A stretch of 64,000 nt of DNA from an uncultured Lachnospiraceae bacterium (GCA_900550475.1 URSA01000002.1:124001-188000), one strand, 5' to 3'. Shown: positions 9,240 to 18,892, numbered from the stretch's first letter. Notes: a model not told the origin generated them from the letters alone. Translations and numbers: made by a program.

Positions 9240-10283
9240 ATGCTTGGAACTGAATTGTTAAAGGGGCAGGGACTCGGGAACCAGTTATTCTGCTATATTA
9301 CAACAAGATGCCTTGCACTGCGGAGCGGGTATGAGTTCAGCATTCTGGGCAGGGAAATCCTCGGAAATGATGTATACAGTCAAAAGGGATTGTACTTCAT
9401 GGATCTCGATCTAGGGGGCGAGTCGACAAGGGAAGATTATAAAACGGTCTGCCAGGAAAAAGAGGACAGATTGTTTCTTCCCAATTCTGCACATGATATG
9501 ACCTACGGAGCCTATATTACGGGGACGGATGAGGCGCTTATGGCGCTTCCCGACAATACACTGGTGGGCGGCAATATGCAGGCACAGGATTATTTTCGCC
9601 CATACAAGCAGGAGATAAAGGAATGGCTGCGTGTAAAGCCTGAGTTTGACTCTTACGAATACAGCCGGGACAACCTGTGCATTCTGAACCTGAGAGGTGG
9701 GGAATATACCTCGGATCCGGCACTTTACCTGAGAAGAAAATACTGGGTCAGGGCGATGGCGCAGATGAAGCGGATCAGGGCGGATATGGAATTTTTGATT
9801 GTAACGGATGATGTCGAGGCGGCAAAGAAACTGCTTCCGGAACTTCCCGCCGTACACGGTAGTCTGCATGAGGATTACACGCATATCAAGAATGCAAAAT
9901 ATCTGATTCTTTCCAACTCCTCCTTTGCTTTTTTTCCGGCCTATACCAGCGAGACACTGCACATGGCGATCGCACCGAAATATTGGGCAAGACACAATGT
10001 TTCCGACGGCTATTGGGCAAGCGAGCAAAACATATATGATGAGTTTACCTATATGGATCGCAGAGGCAGGCTGTTTTCTGCGGGAGAATGCCGCAGGGAG
10101 CTGGAGCAGTATAAACATAAGTCTTCCAAGTACCAAAAGCGGAACGAGACACCGACAGGAATCAGGAGGTTGTGGTATCTGTTGCGCGTGAAGGCGGTGT
10201 ACGCAGAATGGTGGATGAGACGGATTGTGAGGAGCATGAGTCGACGGCTGGTATTGTGGAGAAGAGGGAGAAAAACGAAATGA
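9240..10283 (+). CDS. Divergent GT11-like fucosyltransferase
   Basis: The 347-residue protein starts with LLKGQGLGNQLFCYITTRCLA and has LSNSSFAFFPAYTSE in the second half, both GT11 features. The usual HVRRGDY motif is replaced by LNLRGGEYT, so one arginine of the GDP-fucose pocket and the aspartate are changed. It may use a different donor or be a distinct GT11-related family. A very basic tail (RRIVRSMSRRLVLWRRGRK) could bind the membrane. GGAGG at 9229-9233 is six bases before ATG 9240. The stop overlaps the next start as ATGA. Confidence 0.68.
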   Translation: MLGTELLKGQGLGNQLFCYITTRCLALRSGYEFSILGREILGNDVYSQKGLYFMDLDLGGESTREDYKTVCQEKEDRLFLPNSAHDMTYGAYITGTDEALMALPDNTLVGGNMQAQDYFRPYKQEIKEWLRVKPEFDSYEYSRDNLCILNLRGGEYTSDPALYLRRKYWVRAMAQMKRIRADMEFLIVTDDVEAAKKLLPELPAVHGSLHEDYTHIKNAKYLILSNSSFAFFPAYTSETLHMAIAPKYWARHNVSDGYWASEQNIYDEFTYMDRRGRLFSAGECRRELEQYKHKSSKYQKRNETPTGIRRLWYLLRVKAVYAEWWMRRIVRSMSRRLVLWRRGRKTK

Positions 10284-12589
10284 AAAAGTGGTTGAAAAAT
10301 TCCAACATTGTATTTGAGTCAGTGCTGATTTTTCAGATAGTGGCTTTAGCGTGGATTCTTGTTTCCGGATATACTGTAGATATGTTAGAGATAGATATTC
10401 CCTATACAGATTTTGTGGGAACTACTTATCCGGATGATAGAGGCGGTTGGTACGTTGACGGTACTTTGCCATTGCCGACGGACCGAATGTTTAATTCTTC
10501 TCCTGAAATTGTACTTAAAAAAGGAACCTACGATATTACACTCTACTATGAGACGGATGCAGAGGGAAATTATTGCATTTCCACTGCGAATACTCAGGGG
10601 ATGTTCGGATTACGGGCAGATAAAATAAAGCTGTCGCCTAAGAACAATAAGGTGACAGCTATGATTTATTTAGATGAGGATGTGACGGATTATCGACTTA
10701 ATACTTTTTTTATGGGGGAGGGAAGCCTGATTGTCAAGGGAATGAAAATTCAGCAAACTCATGCTGCCGTTCGTTTGAAAGCCACCTCTCTTTTTGTGCT
10801 GTTTGTGGTGTTTGATTTGGGATGGCAGATTCACAAAAAGAAAACCCTGCAAAGCTTAACAACGCGACAACTTGCCATTGGGATGGGACTGATACTTATA
10901 ATCTTAATGGTTTCATATCCTCTTTTCGGGGGATATATTATGCGATCTCATGATATTGGATTTCATATGCTACGTATTGACGGCATTGCAGAGGGATTGT
11001 TGTCTGGGCAATTTCCGGTAAAGATACAACCCAACTGGTTGGAAGGTTATGGTTATCCGGCCTCAGTGTATTATGGAGATTTGTTCTTGTATTTTCCCGG
11101 TATATTGCGATTGATTGGTTTTTCAGCAACATTCTCCTATCATATGCTTTTACTGGCATGCAACATAGCAACCGTATTGATTTCTTATTGGTGCTTTAAA
11201 AGAATTGTAAAAGACGATATAATCGGCATAATGGGGGCTTTCTTATATACCACGGCACCTTACAGACTCACAGATCTTTATGTGAGGAATGCAGTTGGGG
11301 AGGCATTTGCCATAACATTTTTCCCTTTGATTTTCTATGGTATATATATGGTGTTTTCACAAAAAGACGAAGGTAAAGAGTATGACAGACTTTGGATTCC
11401 AATGGTGGTTGGTTTTGGAGGCGTAATACAATCTCATATGCTGTCCTGCCTTATGTGTGGTATGTTTGTGCTGATTGCTTGCGCTTGCTGTATCAAAAAA
11501 GTTTTACATGTAAAAACCTTTCTTGTACTCGCAAAAACGGTGGTATATACGACACTTTTGAACGCGTGGTTTCTGTTCCCTTGTATGTTTTCCATGAAAG
11601 ATATAGAGGTGATGCAGGCGTACCGGGGAATGGATCGCATTCAAGAAAGAGGAACGCATCTATCACAACTATTTCGCTTGTTTTATCAGGGAAATGGAGA
11701 TGCTTATTCAGCTGAGGTTGGTACATACGGAGAGATGGCGTTAGGAGTGGGACTTGTGCTTGGACTAGGGCTGTTTCTGTATGTGTTTGCGTGGATTTAC
11801 AGCCATCAAGAACAGGAAAAGATACCAGGGAGGTTAATATTTGGTCTGTGTATTTTTTCTATTATGCTGACCACTATTTATTTTCCATGGGATTACCTGT
11901 CGGCAAAGGTGTCGATTTTGAGCATGAGCATTGCTAATTTGCAGTTCGCATGGCGTTTTTTGGCGATTGCAAATGTATTGGGGACAGCAGTGACATGTTT
12001 TGCAATAAAGTTTTTTCAGGATAGAGGACAAAATTGCAATATGATCATGATAGTTTTGTTTTTACTTGCGGTAGTAGGGGTACAGTATAGGCTGGATAAC
12101 AGGTTGGATATCATGGGTGCAGAGTGGCTTTACGACACGGCTTCGGTGGGAAGAACGGATTACAACGTAAAAGAGTACTTGCGTCCGGGAACAGATATTC
12201 AGGTTCTTGATCCAAATAGAATTGCAACAGACGAAAAGGTTGAATTGATATCTTATGTCAAGGAGAACATTTCGGTAGAGATGACAGTGAAGAATTTGTC
12301 TGGTCAGAATGGCTATGTAGAGGTTCCATTGCTTTATTATGAATGGTATCAGGCGAAAACCCAGCAAAATGATAGGCTTGATACAACTCCTGGGGAAAAT
12401 AATGTGCTTCGTGTTTGGATTCCAGCAGGATATTGTGGGGGAGTTAGAATTTTTTTTAAGGAGCCCCTTTTATGGAGAGGAGCAGAAGCGTTATCACTGT
12501 TGACAGTATTGATTATGGTGAGTGTAGAGATTATAAGGAGAAGAACATGGCGGAAATCAAAAATGGAAAATTGCAGCTTCCAAATGTGA
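10280..12589 (+). CDS. Large polytopic membrane protein, PTPS-related / YfhO-like
   Basis: The 769-residue protein has one N-terminal membrane segment, an extracytoplasmic beta-rich region (about 40-170), then a long multi-helix region and a C-terminal extracytoplasmic portion. The segment MRSHDIGFHMLRIDGIAEGLLSGQFP and the following PNWLEGYGYPASVYYGDLFLYFP resemble the 6-pyruvoyl-tetrahydropterin-synthase-related membrane domain family. These proteins are GT-C-like and may transfer sugars outside the membrane; the role is not proven. ATG 10280 overlaps the previous stop as ATGA and follows GAGGGAG at 10264-10270. Base composition is clearly more A+T rich than both flanks, which suggests separate acquisition. 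Confidence 0.7.
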   Translation: MKKWLKNSNIVFESVLIFQIVALAWILVSGYTVDMLEIDIPYTDFVGTTYPDDRGGWYVDGTLPLPTDRMFNSSPEIVLKKGTYDITLYYETDAEGNYCISTANTQGMFGLRADKIKLSPKNNKVTAMIYLDEDVTDYRLNTFFMGEGSLIVKGMKIQQTHAAVRLKATSLFVLFVVFDLGWQIHKKKTLQSLTTRQLAIGMGLILIILMVSYPLFGGYIMRSHDIGFHMLRIDGIAEGLLSGQFPVKIQPNWLEGYGYPASVYYGDLFLYFPGILRLIGFSATFSYHMLLLACNIATVLISYWCFKRIVKDDIIGIMGAFLYTTAPYRLTDLYVRNAVGEAFAITFFPLIFYGIYMVFSQKDEGKEYDRLWIPMVVGFGGVIQSHMLSCLMCGMFVLIACACCIKKVLHVKTFLVLAKTVVYTTLLNAWFLFPCMFSMKDIEVMQAYRGMDRIQERGTHLSQLFRLFYQGNGDAYSAEVGTYGEMALGVGLVLGLGLFLYVFAWIYSHQEQEKIPGRLIFGLCIFSIMLTTIYFPWDYLSAKVSILSMSIANLQFAWRFLAIANVLGTAVTCFAIKFFQDRGQNCNMIMIVLFLLAVVGVQYRLDNRLDIMGAEWLYDTASVGRTDYNVKEYLRPGTDIQVLDPNRIATDEKVELISYVKENISVEMTVKNLSGQNGYVEVPLLYYEWYQAKTQQNDRLDTTPGENNVLRVWIPAGYCGGVRIFFKEPLLWRGAEALSLLTVLIMVSVEIIRRRTWRKSKMENCSFQM

Positions 12590-13257
12590 CACTGCTTGCC
12601 ATGACCAGCGTCAGAGTGAGGGAAACCATAAAGGCGATGCAGTACAGCATGCGGGGAATCGATTTTGCGGATGCGGTGCTGGTGACGCACAGGAAACCGT
12701 TGTTTCTGCCCAAGGAGATCACCTATAAGCATATAGATAAGCTGGACAATATAGACCGTTTCAACTACGAGACCGTCTATAACATGGGTGATTATGTGGA
12801 TACGGAGTTTGCCCTGTTGGTGCATTATGACGGTTTTGTGGTTCATCCCGAAATGTGGCGGGATGAGTTTCTCGATTATGACTATATTGGCTCGCCGTGG
12901 CCGCTGCCACAGGAGGGTGATACCACCACTTACCGTGACATTCACGGAAATATCTGCCGTGTGGGAAACAGCGTTTCCATTCGCAGTAAGCGCCTCATGG
13001 ATTTCCCCAAAAAAGAAAATGTTTCATGGGTGGGCGAGGAGCTGAACGGTGTGGTATACTACAACGAGGACGGCTTTATCTGCTGCAAGATCCGACATCT
13101 GTTGGAGGCAGCAGGTATGAGGATTGCACCGCTGGAAGTTGCAAAGTATTTTGGACATGAAAATATGATACCGGAGATTGAGGGGATTACGCCCTTCCTG
13201 TTTCATAAATGGATGGGAACCAACGCACAGTATCCGGATTTTCGCAGAAAAAAGTGA
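12547..13257 (+). CDS. DUF5672 family protein
   Basis: This 236-residue soluble protein matches DUF5672: LPNVTLLAMTSVRVRETIKAM at the start, LLVHYDGFVVHPEMWRDEFLDYDYIGSPW in the middle, and FCHA-like ending NMIPEIEGITPFLFHKW. The family occurs in polysaccharide loci and looks like a GT-A type glycosyltransferase, but a biochemical function is not known to me. The start ATG 12547 lies inside the end of the previous gene (43-base overlap) and has AAGGAG at 12535-12540 with six-base spacing, so the overlap is real. It pairs with the GT17 gene eight bases downstream. Confidence 0.72.
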   Translation: MAEIKNGKLQLPNVTLLAMTSVRVRETIKAMQYSMRGIDFADAVLVTHRKPLFLPKEITYKHIDKLDNIDRFNYETVYNMGDYVDTEFALLVHYDGFVVHPEMWRDEFLDYDYIGSPWPLPQEGDTTTYRDIHGNICRVGNSVSIRSKRLMDFPKKENVSWVGEELNGVVYYNEDGFICCKIRHLLEAAGMRIAPLEVAKYFGHENMIPEIEGITPFLFHKWMGTNAQYPDFRRKK

Positions 13258-13265
13258 GGCAGAAA

Positions 13266-14228
13266 ATGATATACGATTGCTTTCAGTTTTTTAACGAACT
13301 GGATATCTTAAAACTGAGACTTCATGTGATGGATCCGGTGGTGGACAAATTTGTTATCAGTGAGGCAACAGAAACCTTTTCCGGCATCAAAAAGCCTTTG
13401 TATTACGAAGAAAACAAGGAAATGTTCCGGGAATTTCAGGATAAGATCATCCACGTGGTGGTTGAAGACACCCCGGAGGGTTATACCCATGACCGGGATA
13501 CCTTTCAGAAAAATGCGGTAGGGCGTGGGCTGGCAAATTGTACGGATGATGATATTATCATTTTCAGCGACCTGGATGAAATTCCAAACCCGGATAAAGT
13601 GAGGGAAGTGATCGAGGCAATCCGCACCAACAAGGACGGCGCCCGGGAAAAGATCTTCCACATGGCACAACGGTATTTTTCCTGTTATCTGAACATGGAA
13701 GAGACGACGGGAAGCCTGCTTGCCTACTGTGGGGAATTTGAGGGCGTCGAGCACAAGAAGTGGCTTGGCACGAAGATCTGCAGCTACAAGGTAGCTAAGA
13801 CCATGCCACTCGGAGAACTGCGCTGGCCGAACTGTAAGGAAAACGGCGTGCGTGTGGAAGACGGCGGATGGCATTTCGGCTATATGGGCGGAAACGGGGA
13901 AAAGGATGTCAGGAAGCGTGTGGAACAGAAAATCAAATCCGCCGCACATCAGGAGTACAACAACCGCCGGGTATTTTCCGACGCGGGGGACAGGATCAAG
14001 GACGGAGAGGATCTCTTTGGACGGGAGGCTGTTTTTGCCCGTGTACCCATTGATGAGAGCTTTCCTGAGTATTTAAGGGAACATCAGAAGGAATACGCCC
14101 ATTTGATCAAGCAACAGGACTCGCGTTTTACCCTGTTGGTTCGTCATGCGAGAAAGAAAGCGAAAAAGGCTTTCCGCGCGGTGGGACATGCAGTGAAGAA
14201 CTGCTTGAAAAAAGTGTGCGGGAAGTAG
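13266..14228 (+). CDS. GT17 family glycosyltransferase
   Basis: The 320-residue protein matches GT17 (beta-1,4-N-acetylglucosaminyltransferase family, first known from eukaryotic MGAT3). Visible features are MIYDCFQFFNELDILKLRL, VDKFVISEATETFSG, DDDIIIFSDLDEIPNP (acidic metal site) and GGWHFGYMGG. Bacterial members sit in capsule and LPS clusters; the linkage made here is unknown. ATG 13266 follows GAGG at 13256-13259. The frame is open further upstream into the DUF5672 gene but there is no ribosome site there. The C-terminus is strongly basic (KKAKKAFRAVGHAVK), a possible membrane anchor. Confidence 0.82.
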   Translation: MIYDCFQFFNELDILKLRLHVMDPVVDKFVISEATETFSGIKKPLYYEENKEMFREFQDKIIHVVVEDTPEGYTHDRDTFQKNAVGRGLANCTDDDIIIFSDLDEIPNPDKVREVIEAIRTNKDGAREKIFHMAQRYFSCYLNMEETTGSLLAYCGEFEGVEHKKWLGTKICSYKVAKTMPLGELRWPNCKENGVRVEDGGWHFGYMGGNGEKDVRKRVEQKIKSAAHQEYNNRRVFSDAGDRIKDGEDLFGREAVFARVPIDESFPEYLREHQKEYAHLIKQQDSRFTLLVRHARKKAKKAFRAVGHAVKNCLKKVCGK

Positions 14229-14249
14229 CGGGGCAGGAGGGTGAAAAGT

Positions 14250-15149
14250 ATGCCGAAGGTGTCTATATGTGTTCCCACCTATAACAACTGCGCTGAAGTG
14301 GCACAACTGATGCGGTCAATCGGTGAGCAGACCTTTTCCGATTATGAAGTAATCATTACGGATGATTCGGATGGAAATGAAATCGGGGAGCTTGTGAGAA
14401 AACTGGCAGACGAAAGGATTTCTTACACGCGCAACAGTAAAAAATTAGGTCACATTTATAACTGGAATGCAGCCATTGAAAAAGCGTCAGGCGAATATAT
14501 CAAAATCATGTTTTCGGACGACTGGTTTACTTATCCGGACAGTCTGGAGCAGTATGTGCGCATGCTGGATGAACATCCGGAGGCAGACCTTGCTTTTTCC
14601 AACAGTATGCAGGTATCTGCCACCGAGAGCTATAAGCGCAGGATATCACCGGAATTTTTGCCCCGTTTGCAGGATGACTGGCGTACCCTGTTTCTGGGAA
14701 ACGAAATAGGAGCGCCCAGCGGAACGATTTACCGAAACAACGGAATCCTGTTCGATGAAAAAAGCAATTGGGCCTCAGATGTGGAGCTGTACTTTCAAAT
14801 ACTGGAGAGAAATCCGCATTTTGTTGCAACGGAAAGTCCGCTTATTTCCATCGGGTTGCACGAGGAGCAGTATACGCATACCTTTTCTGAGCGGGACGAC
14901 AGAATATTTAATGATTATCTGTTTATGTACCGGAAACACAGACTGTGGGAAAATGACAAATGTAAGGAATATTTTTTGCGGGAGTTTTTGGTAAAATACG
15001 GAAAAGGAAAAAAGCTTGCACAGGAATGCGGCATTCCGTCCGGTGCGTACAGAAAAGCGAGGCTCTCCTATTTATGGAAGGACAGGATGTTGGTGTATGT
15101 CCGCGCCATAGGGAGAAAAATGGGAATTTCATACCGAAAGCGGAAGTAA
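14250..15149 (+). CDS. GT2 family glycosyltransferase
   Basis: This 299-residue GT-A enzyme has VSICVPTYNNCAEVAQLMRSI, VIITDDSDGNE for nucleotide binding, GHIYNWNAAIEKASGEYIKIMFSDDWF with the metal-binding DD, and SDVELYFQIL in the catalytic half. It would add one residue to the repeat unit. A GTG at 14241 directly abuts AGGAGG (14235-14240) and is too close; ATG 14250, nine bases after it, is taken as the start. The donor sugar is unknown. Confidence 0.83.
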   Translation: MPKVSICVPTYNNCAEVAQLMRSIGEQTFSDYEVIITDDSDGNEIGELVRKLADERISYTRNSKKLGHIYNWNAAIEKASGEYIKIMFSDDWFTYPDSLEQYVRMLDEHPEADLAFSNSMQVSATESYKRRISPEFLPRLQDDWRTLFLGNEIGAPSGTIYRNNGILFDEKSNWASDVELYFQILERNPHFVATESPLISIGLHEEQYTHTFSERDDRIFNDYLFMYRKHRLWENDKCKEYFLREFLVKYGKGKKLAQECGIPSGAYRKARLSYLWKDRMLVYVRAIGRKMGISYRKRK

Positions 15150-15161
15150 GAGGAGATTATG

Positions 15162-16313
15162 ATGGCGGAGCAAAAATGCAGACAGGCAGGAAAAGTGCTG
15201 TTTTACATGGTGTTATTGATAGAGATAGGGATTGTTCTGGTTGACAAGAGCGCCTATATCAATCCTATCGAAGGGCGGTTGTTCCAGATCACTTTTGTCC
15301 TGTGTATGATTAAGATTGCCATGACAAAATATTCTTTAAAAGAATGGGCAGTGATGGCTGCTTTCTTTATGCTGGGAGCGCTTTCTTATTTTGCAACCGG
15401 AAGAAATGAAATCATAAGGATCGTGGCATTTGTAGCGGCAGCAAAAGATATTGAGCTGAAAATGATGATGAAAGTCACATTTTATGTCACTTTGGCAGGT
15501 GTACTGACTCTTATTCTGCTATCCCTGACCGGCATGTTAGGCTGGGTTTATATGGACGCAAACTATCGAGACACCGGAATCGAGAGAAGATATTGTCTGG
15601 GACTGGGACATCCCAATGCACTTCATTGCATGGTGTGGGCGTTGATAACTTTAGGAATCTACCTCTATTTTGAAAAGCTGAAATGGTATCACTATCTGTT
15701 GCTGGAAGCCCTGAATATCGGATTTTATCTGCTGACGGATTCCCGAACAGGAGTGACAGCGGCAACCTGCACCATACTCATCGGACTGTTTTTCTCACTG
15801 TTTCCCAAGCTGCGTTCTGCAAAATGGGTATACATTATGGGGGCGGCGGGGGTGTTGCTATGTATTGCTTTTTCGGTTCTGGTGGCAATGTTTGGCTGTG
15901 AAATCCCCGCTTTGGAGAAACTGAACGGACTGTTGACGGGCCGGATATTTTGGAGCAATTATTACTGTGCGGCATCGGATTGGACAATGTTTGCAAGCCC
16001 GCAAAACGACAAATATCTTGATATGGGATATATCCGCATGTTTTACTGGTATGGCATTGTGCCTGCAGCCGCATACATTTTACTAAAACTTGCACAGATC
16101 CGATATGCATTTAAGAAAAAAGATGCAGCCGCATTACTTGTGATTACCATGTTTGCGTTGTATACTGTGTTCGAGGCACATGCTGTTTCCGTGTATCTTG
16201 CGAGAAACTATTCCCTGATGCTTTTGTGCGGAGGGACATTCAGCGGTATGCTGTGCCTGAAGTCTGAGAAAGAGGGCTACTTCTGGCAGCCGGGAAAACT
16301 TTTGAAGCGTTGA
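15162..16313 (+). CDS. Wzy-like O-antigen/capsule polymerase
   Basis: The 383-residue protein is almost entirely hydrophobic with roughly ten membrane helices and a larger extracytoplasmic loop around residues 250-290. The pattern LTDSRTGVTAATCTILIGLFFSLFPKL together with the RRYCLGLGHPNALHCMVW loop is typical of O-antigen ligase/polymerase proteins (Wzy_C-like). Such proteins polymerise flipped repeat units at the outer face of the membrane. Sequence similarity within this class is low, so the call leans on topology and the operon. AGGAG at 15151-15155 suits ATG 15162 better than ATG 15159. The initiating transferase gene follows. Confidence 0.75.
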   Translation: MAEQKCRQAGKVLFYMVLLIEIGIVLVDKSAYINPIEGRLFQITFVLCMIKIAMTKYSLKEWAVMAAFFMLGALSYFATGRNEIIRIVAFVAAAKDIELKMMMKVTFYVTLAGVLTLILLSLTGMLGWVYMDANYRDTGIERRYCLGLGHPNALHCMVWALITLGIYLYFEKLKWYHYLLLEALNIGFYLLTDSRTGVTAATCTILIGLFFSLFPKLRSAKWVYIMGAAGVLLCIAFSVLVAMFGCEIPALEKLNGLLTGRIFWSNYYCAASDWTMFASPQNDKYLDMGYIRMFYWYGIVPAAAYILLKLAQIRYAFKKKDAAALLVITMFALYTVFEAHAVSVYLARNYSLMLLCGGTFSGMLCLKSEKEGYFWQPGKLLKR

Positions 16314-16343
16314 AACGGAAACTATACAAAAGGAGATTTTGAT

Positions 16344-17765
16344 TTGGAAGGAATGAGTCAGAAAAACCATATAGCCAGAGTATATGTCCTGCTGGCGGCG
16401 GATCTGCTGTCGATCATACTCTCTTATGTGATCGCGGTGGCGCTGCGTTTTGACTTGCAGGATCTTTCCAACAGAAGGGAGATGCATTACACCATCTGCC
16501 TGTGCTTTCTGTTGTTCTGCGCTCTTTTTGGCATATTTACCGATTGGAACAAGGATTTTTCCAAAAGAGGATATCTGGTTGAACTGATCATGGTTCTGCG
16601 CAACAATGTGCTTATGTTTGGAGCAGTGGGGTGCTTTCTGTTCCTGATCAAACAGGCAGAGTTCTTTTCCAGATTGTTATACGGATATTTTTTCCTGATC
16701 AATATTGCCTTGATGTATGCGTTTCATGTGGCAATCAAAATGTTTATGCGCAAATATCTCCACAGTGAGAACAACCTCTCCAAGGTGTTACTCGTATTGG
16801 AGAAGGAGGATTTGGAAGAAACCGTAACGAAGATAAAGGAAAATCTGCAGGTCGGATACGATATTTCCGGCGTGGCGGTGCTGGATTCCGCCGGTGCGGA
16901 CAGTGACTGTGCGGGAATTCCCATTGTGGCAGACGGTGAGAATCTGATGGAGGTTGCCAGACAGCTTCCCCTGGATGAGGTTTTCATCAAAGCGGGGAAG
17001 ATACCCGCAGCAAAGCTGCAGGAAATGATACAGAATTTTGAATCCATGGGTGTGGTCTGCCATTACAGCATTGATATTGTTGAATGGCACAACAAGGAAA
17101 GCAGTATTGGAAAATTCGGAAATTATGTAGTGGTTACCTATTCTCTCTACAACATAGATTACAGCAGGCATCTGATTAAGAGACTGATGGATATTGTGGG
17201 CGGAATTGTGGGTATGCTTATTACTGCCCTGATGACCCCTTTTGTGGCACTTGCCATCAAACTGGATTCCAAGGGTCCTGTATTCTTTTCCCAGACCCGG
17301 ATCGGCAAGAACGGACGCCGCTTCAAACTCTACAAGTTCCGCTCCATGTATGTAGATGCGGAAGAGCGAAAAAAGGAGCTGATGGCGCAGAATGAGATGA
17401 AGGGGCTTATGTTCAAGATGGAGGATGATCCCCGGATTACCAAGGTTGGAAAATTCATCCGCAAGACCAGCATTGACGAGTTTCCCCAGTTTTATAACGT
17501 TCTGAAAGGGGATATGAGCCTTGTGGGAACAAGACCACCCACAGAGGATGAATTTAAGCAATACAGTCTGTATTACAGGAGGCGGCTGTGCATGACGCCG
17601 GGACTGACGGGCATGTGGCAGGTAAGCGGACGCAGTGATATAGAAGATTTTGAAGAAGTAGTGAAGCTGGATCTGGAATATATTGACAACTGGTCTATCG
17701 GCTTGGATATCAAGATCCTGTTGAAAACCGTGTGGGTGATTTTTGCGGGAAAGGGCTCTAAATAA
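16344..17765 (+). CDS. Polyprenyl glycosylphosphotransferase (initiating sugar-phosphate transferase)
   Basis: The 473-residue protein has four to five N-terminal membrane helices (about 10-135), a CoA-binding-like central domain (about 145-235) and a C-terminal Bac_transf domain from about 280. The latter shows KRLMDIVGGIVGML (re-entrant helix), DSKGPVFFSQTRIGKNGRRFKLYKFRSM, KTSIDEFPQFYNVLKGDMSLVGTRPP (DE catalytic pair) and GLTGMWQVSGRS. The enzyme moves a hexose- or acetamido-sugar phosphate to undecaprenyl phosphate, starting each repeat unit. TTG 16344 is eight bases after AGGAG (16331-16335); ATG 16353 would be too far. Confidence 0.92.
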   Translation: MEGMSQKNHIARVYVLLAADLLSIILSYVIAVALRFDLQDLSNRREMHYTICLCFLLFCALFGIFTDWNKDFSKRGYLVELIMVLRNNVLMFGAVGCFLFLIKQAEFFSRLLYGYFFLINIALMYAFHVAIKMFMRKYLHSENNLSKVLLVLEKEDLEETVTKIKENLQVGYDISGVAVLDSAGADSDCAGIPIVADGENLMEVARQLPLDEVFIKAGKIPAAKLQEMIQNFESMGVVCHYSIDIVEWHNKESSIGKFGNYVVVTYSLYNIDYSRHLIKRLMDIVGGIVGMLITALMTPFVALAIKLDSKGPVFFSQTRIGKNGRRFKLYKFRSMYVDAEERKKELMAQNEMKGLMFKMEDDPRITKVGKFIRKTSIDEFPQFYNVLKGDMSLVGTRPPTEDEFKQYSLYYRRRLCMTPGLTGMWQVSGRSDIEDFEEVVKLDLEYIDNWSIGLDIKILLKTVWVIFAGKGSK

Positions 17766-17767
17766 AG

Positions 17768-18892
17768 ATGAGAATCGCAATGTTTGGGCACAAGAGAATC
17801 CCGTCCAGAGAGGGCGGCGTGGAAATCGTGGTGGAGGAGCTCTCCGCCCGAATGGTGCGCAAGGGCCATCAGGTGACTTGCTATAACCGCGGCGGACACC
17901 ATGTGAGCGGGGCAGAGTATGATACCGGGACAATAAAGGAATATCAGGGAATAAAAATCAAGACAGTGCCCACACTGGATAAAAAGGGGCTGGCGGCGGT
18001 GACGGCATCCTTTTTTGCCGCACTCAAGGCGGCTTTCGGCAGATATGACGTAGTGCATATCCATGCGGAAGGCCCGGCGTTTTTTGCCTTTCTGCCAAAG
18101 CTTTTTTCAAAACGGGTCGTCTGTACCGTTCATGGTATTGACTGGGAGAGAGAAAAGTGGAAGGCGGGGTTTGCCTCCAGGTTTATCCGGCAAGGAGAGC
18201 GGAACGCAGTGCGCTATGCTGATGAGATCATTGTTCTGAGCAAGGGCGTGCAGGACTATTTTTATGAGACTTATCACCGAGAAACCAGATTGATCCCGAA
18301 CGGCGTCAACAGACCGGTTCTGCGAGAACCGGAGCAGATCAGAGAAAAATTCCTGCTGGAGAAGGATTCCTATATCCTGTTTCTGGGCAGGCTGGTTCCC
18401 GAAAAGGGCATCCGCTATCTGATCCGTGCATTCCGGGAGATCAGAACGGATAAAAGGCTTGTGATTGCCGGGGGTTCCGGTGAGTCCGGCGACTTTGAAA
18501 AGGAGATAAGGGAACTGGCAGCCGGGGATGAAAGGATTTTGTTTACCGGCTTTGTGCAGGGAAATTTGCTGGATGAATTATACAGCAATGCTTATCTTTA
18601 TGTACTGCCCTCCGATCTTGAGGGAATGCCCTTGAGCCTGCTGGAGGCTATGAGCTATGGAAACTGCTGTCTGGTCTCCGACATAGCCGAATGTGCGGAG
18701 GTTGTGGAGGATAAGGCATTTGTATTTAAGAAAGCGGACGAGGAAGATTTGGCGCGGAAGCTTCAATACGCCTGTCTGCATGAGGAAGAAGTGCAGAAGT
18801 ACAAACGGCAGGCAGCGGATTTTATCTGCGGCAGGTATAATTGGGATGCAGTAACGGATGCAACACTGAAATTGTACGGAACAGAAGGGTAA
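17768..18892 (+). CDS. GT4 glycosyltransferase with DUF1972 N-terminus, rhamnosyltransferase-like
   Basis: The N-terminus MRIAMFGHKRIPSREGGVEIVVEELSARM is characteristic of the DUF1972/Cps2T-type GT4 group, which commonly adds the second sugar after the initiating transferase, often rhamnose. The donor domain shows FLGRLVPEKGIRYLI and the EX7E signature in EGMPLSLLEAMSYG. At 374 residues it is full length. The gene starts two bases after the initiating transferase stop, which supports a role in the second assembly step (inference). No strong ribosome site is seen, so translational coupling is likely. Confidence 0.83.
   Translation: MRIAMFGHKRIPSREGGVEIVVEELSARMVRKGHQVTCYNRGGHHVSGAEYDTGTIKEYQGIKIKTVPTLDKKGLAAVTASFFAALKAAFGRYDVVHIHAEGPAFFAFLPKLFSKRVVCTVHGIDWEREKWKAGFASRFIRQGERNAVRYADEIIVLSKGVQDYFYETYHRETRLIPNGVNRPVLREPEQIREKFLLEKDSYILFLGRLVPEKGIRYLIRAFREIRTDKRLVIAGGSGESGDFEKEIRELAAGDERILFTGFVQGNLLDELYSNAYLYVLPSDLEGMPLSLLEAMSYGNCCLVSDIAECAEVVEDKAFVFKKADEEDLARKLQYACLHEEEVQKYKRQAADFICGRYNWDAVTDATLKLYGTEG

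Noticed and set aside
16788..17933. Long open frame (381 codons) on the minus strand
   Set aside because: It lies opposite a clear polyprenyl glycosylphosphotransferase and the start of a GT4 gene, is rich in His/Pro/Arg without any family motif, and has no ribosome site.
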